A stretch of 64,000 nt of DNA from Cyclobacterium salsum. Lineage in GTDB: Bacteria > Bacteroidota > Bacteroidia > Cytophagales > Cyclobacteriaceae. The notes beneath the pieces are model-generated. The model had not been told where the DNA came from. It worked only from the letters and a program-made list of their open reading frames with translations, and searched no databases. Positions 63,584 to 64,000 of this stretch are shown piece after piece; position 1 is the stretch's first letter; the number at the start of each line of letters is the position of its first letter. A program made the translations under genes and the position numbers. The stretch is from contig NZ_WNKG01000001.1 in NCBI RefSeq assembly GCF_010119245.1, positions 248,001 to 312,000 of the forward strand. Direction: 5' to 3'.

Positions 63584-64000
63584 CAGTGAACTCAGCCCCG
63601 GCGCAGGAACTCAACTATCCCGAAACCCGCATGGTCGACCAGGTCGACGACTATCACGGCAACAAAGTTGCCGATCCCTACCGGTGGCTCGAGGACATCA
63701 ATGCCCCGGAGGTCAGCGAGTGGGTTGCGCAGCAGAACGAGCTCACCTTCGGCTACATCGAAACTTTGCCGTCTCGAGAAGCGGTCGCCGGGCGCATGGA
63801 GCGATTGTTCAATCATCCACGCGTCCAACGTCCCGTTCGTGAGGGTGGGCGGACCTTCTGGACCGAAAACAGCGGTCTCCAGGATCATGCGGTACTATAC
63901 GTGCGCGATGTACAGAATGCGGAGCCCCGCGTGCTGATCGACCCGAACTCGTTTTCCGAAGGTGGCTCGCGGTCGATGAGCATCTGGGCGCCGTCGCCTG
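63535..64000 (+). CDS. Prolyl oligopeptidase (S9A), partial at window edge
   Basis: The first 155 residues are present. A signal peptide (to PAQ, about residue 24) is followed by the prolyl-oligopeptidase N-terminus YPETRMVDQVDDYHGNKVAD and PYRWLEDINAPEVSEWVAQQ, then the start of the propeller. The catalytic domain lies outside the window. It should cleave proline-containing peptides in the periplasm or outside the cell. Confidence 0.92.
   Translation, partial: MKLPTSFFYLILLFLLSVNSAPAQELNYPETRMVDQVDDYHGNKVADPYRWLEDINAPEVSEWVAQQNELTFGYIETLPSREAVAGRMERLFNHPRVQRPVREGGRTFWTENSGLQDHAVLYVRDVQNAEPRVLIDPNSFSEGGSRSMSIWAPSP

Overview
The window looks like chromosomal DNA of a Bacteroidota bacterium, probably a Cytophagales-type heterotroph. 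The evidence is a SusC/SusD outer-membrane glycan-uptake pair, TAnnTTTG-type promoter boxes, AT-rich leaders with little Shine-Dalgarno signal, a NodT-type efflux operon, a DUF2911 protein and xylan, uronic-acid-polysaccharide and sulfate-ester degrading enzymes. No rRNA, tRNA, CRISPR array, transposase or integrase gene was found.

Layout. 1-8.6 kb: a cut-off Xre-like antitoxin gene, then a SusC/SusD operon flanked by two copies of a secreted alpha/beta hydrolase. One copy is intact (7411-8649). The other is frameshifted (430-1658) and abuts a scar built from fragments of two genes found elsewhere in the window. 8.7-10.5 kb: a truncated HhH-GPD-like fragment overlapping a DUF6557-like gene, and a HigBA toxin-antitoxin pair with a palindromic operator. 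10.6-18.7 kb: housekeeping-type genes (FIG-superfamily phosphatase, sugar-kinase-like phosphotransferase, zinc alcohol dehydrogenase, PEP synthase, DUF2911 protein, MarC-type membrane protein) and a DUF559 nuclease gene bracketed by GC-rich palindromes. 18.8-22.9 kb: a three-gene xylan operon (esterase, GH10, GH43). 23.0-29.2 kb: an RND efflux operon plus a DsrE protein. 29.4-45.0 kb: a co-oriented group with a PAS-LuxR regulator, two giant proteins of unknown function (1799 and 1435 aa), a very AT-rich 1432-aa polytopic sensor with a STAND-like cytoplasmic region, and a small conserved protein. 45.2-50.8 kb: an orphan MbtH gene, a PL8 lyase, a sulfatase, nested inverted repeats and an orphan response regulator.

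51.1-64 kb is an accessory island. Its genes are markedly more GC-rich than the left part: S33, S9, S15 and gamma-glutamyltransferase-family enzymes, several of them truncated, plus an amidohydrolase tail. Inside it sits a two-gene module: a 1244-aa unknown protein and a 597-aa protein with a putative HNH-like toxin tip. It is followed 10 bp after the stop codon by a 64-bp structure with the architecture of an integron attC site. Several GC-rich hydrolases begin with AT-rich, host-looking signal-peptide sequences, and one such leader is present twice (52618 and 63517).

The best candidates for an undescribed system are (i) the 1244-aa/597-aa module with its attC-like end, (ii) the giant-protein pair with its regulator and the STAND-like membrane sensor, and (iii) the DUF559 nuclease with flanking palindromes, a remnant of which is scarred into the mosaic at 1.7 kb. 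All functional assignments come from reading motifs by eye; no database search was run.
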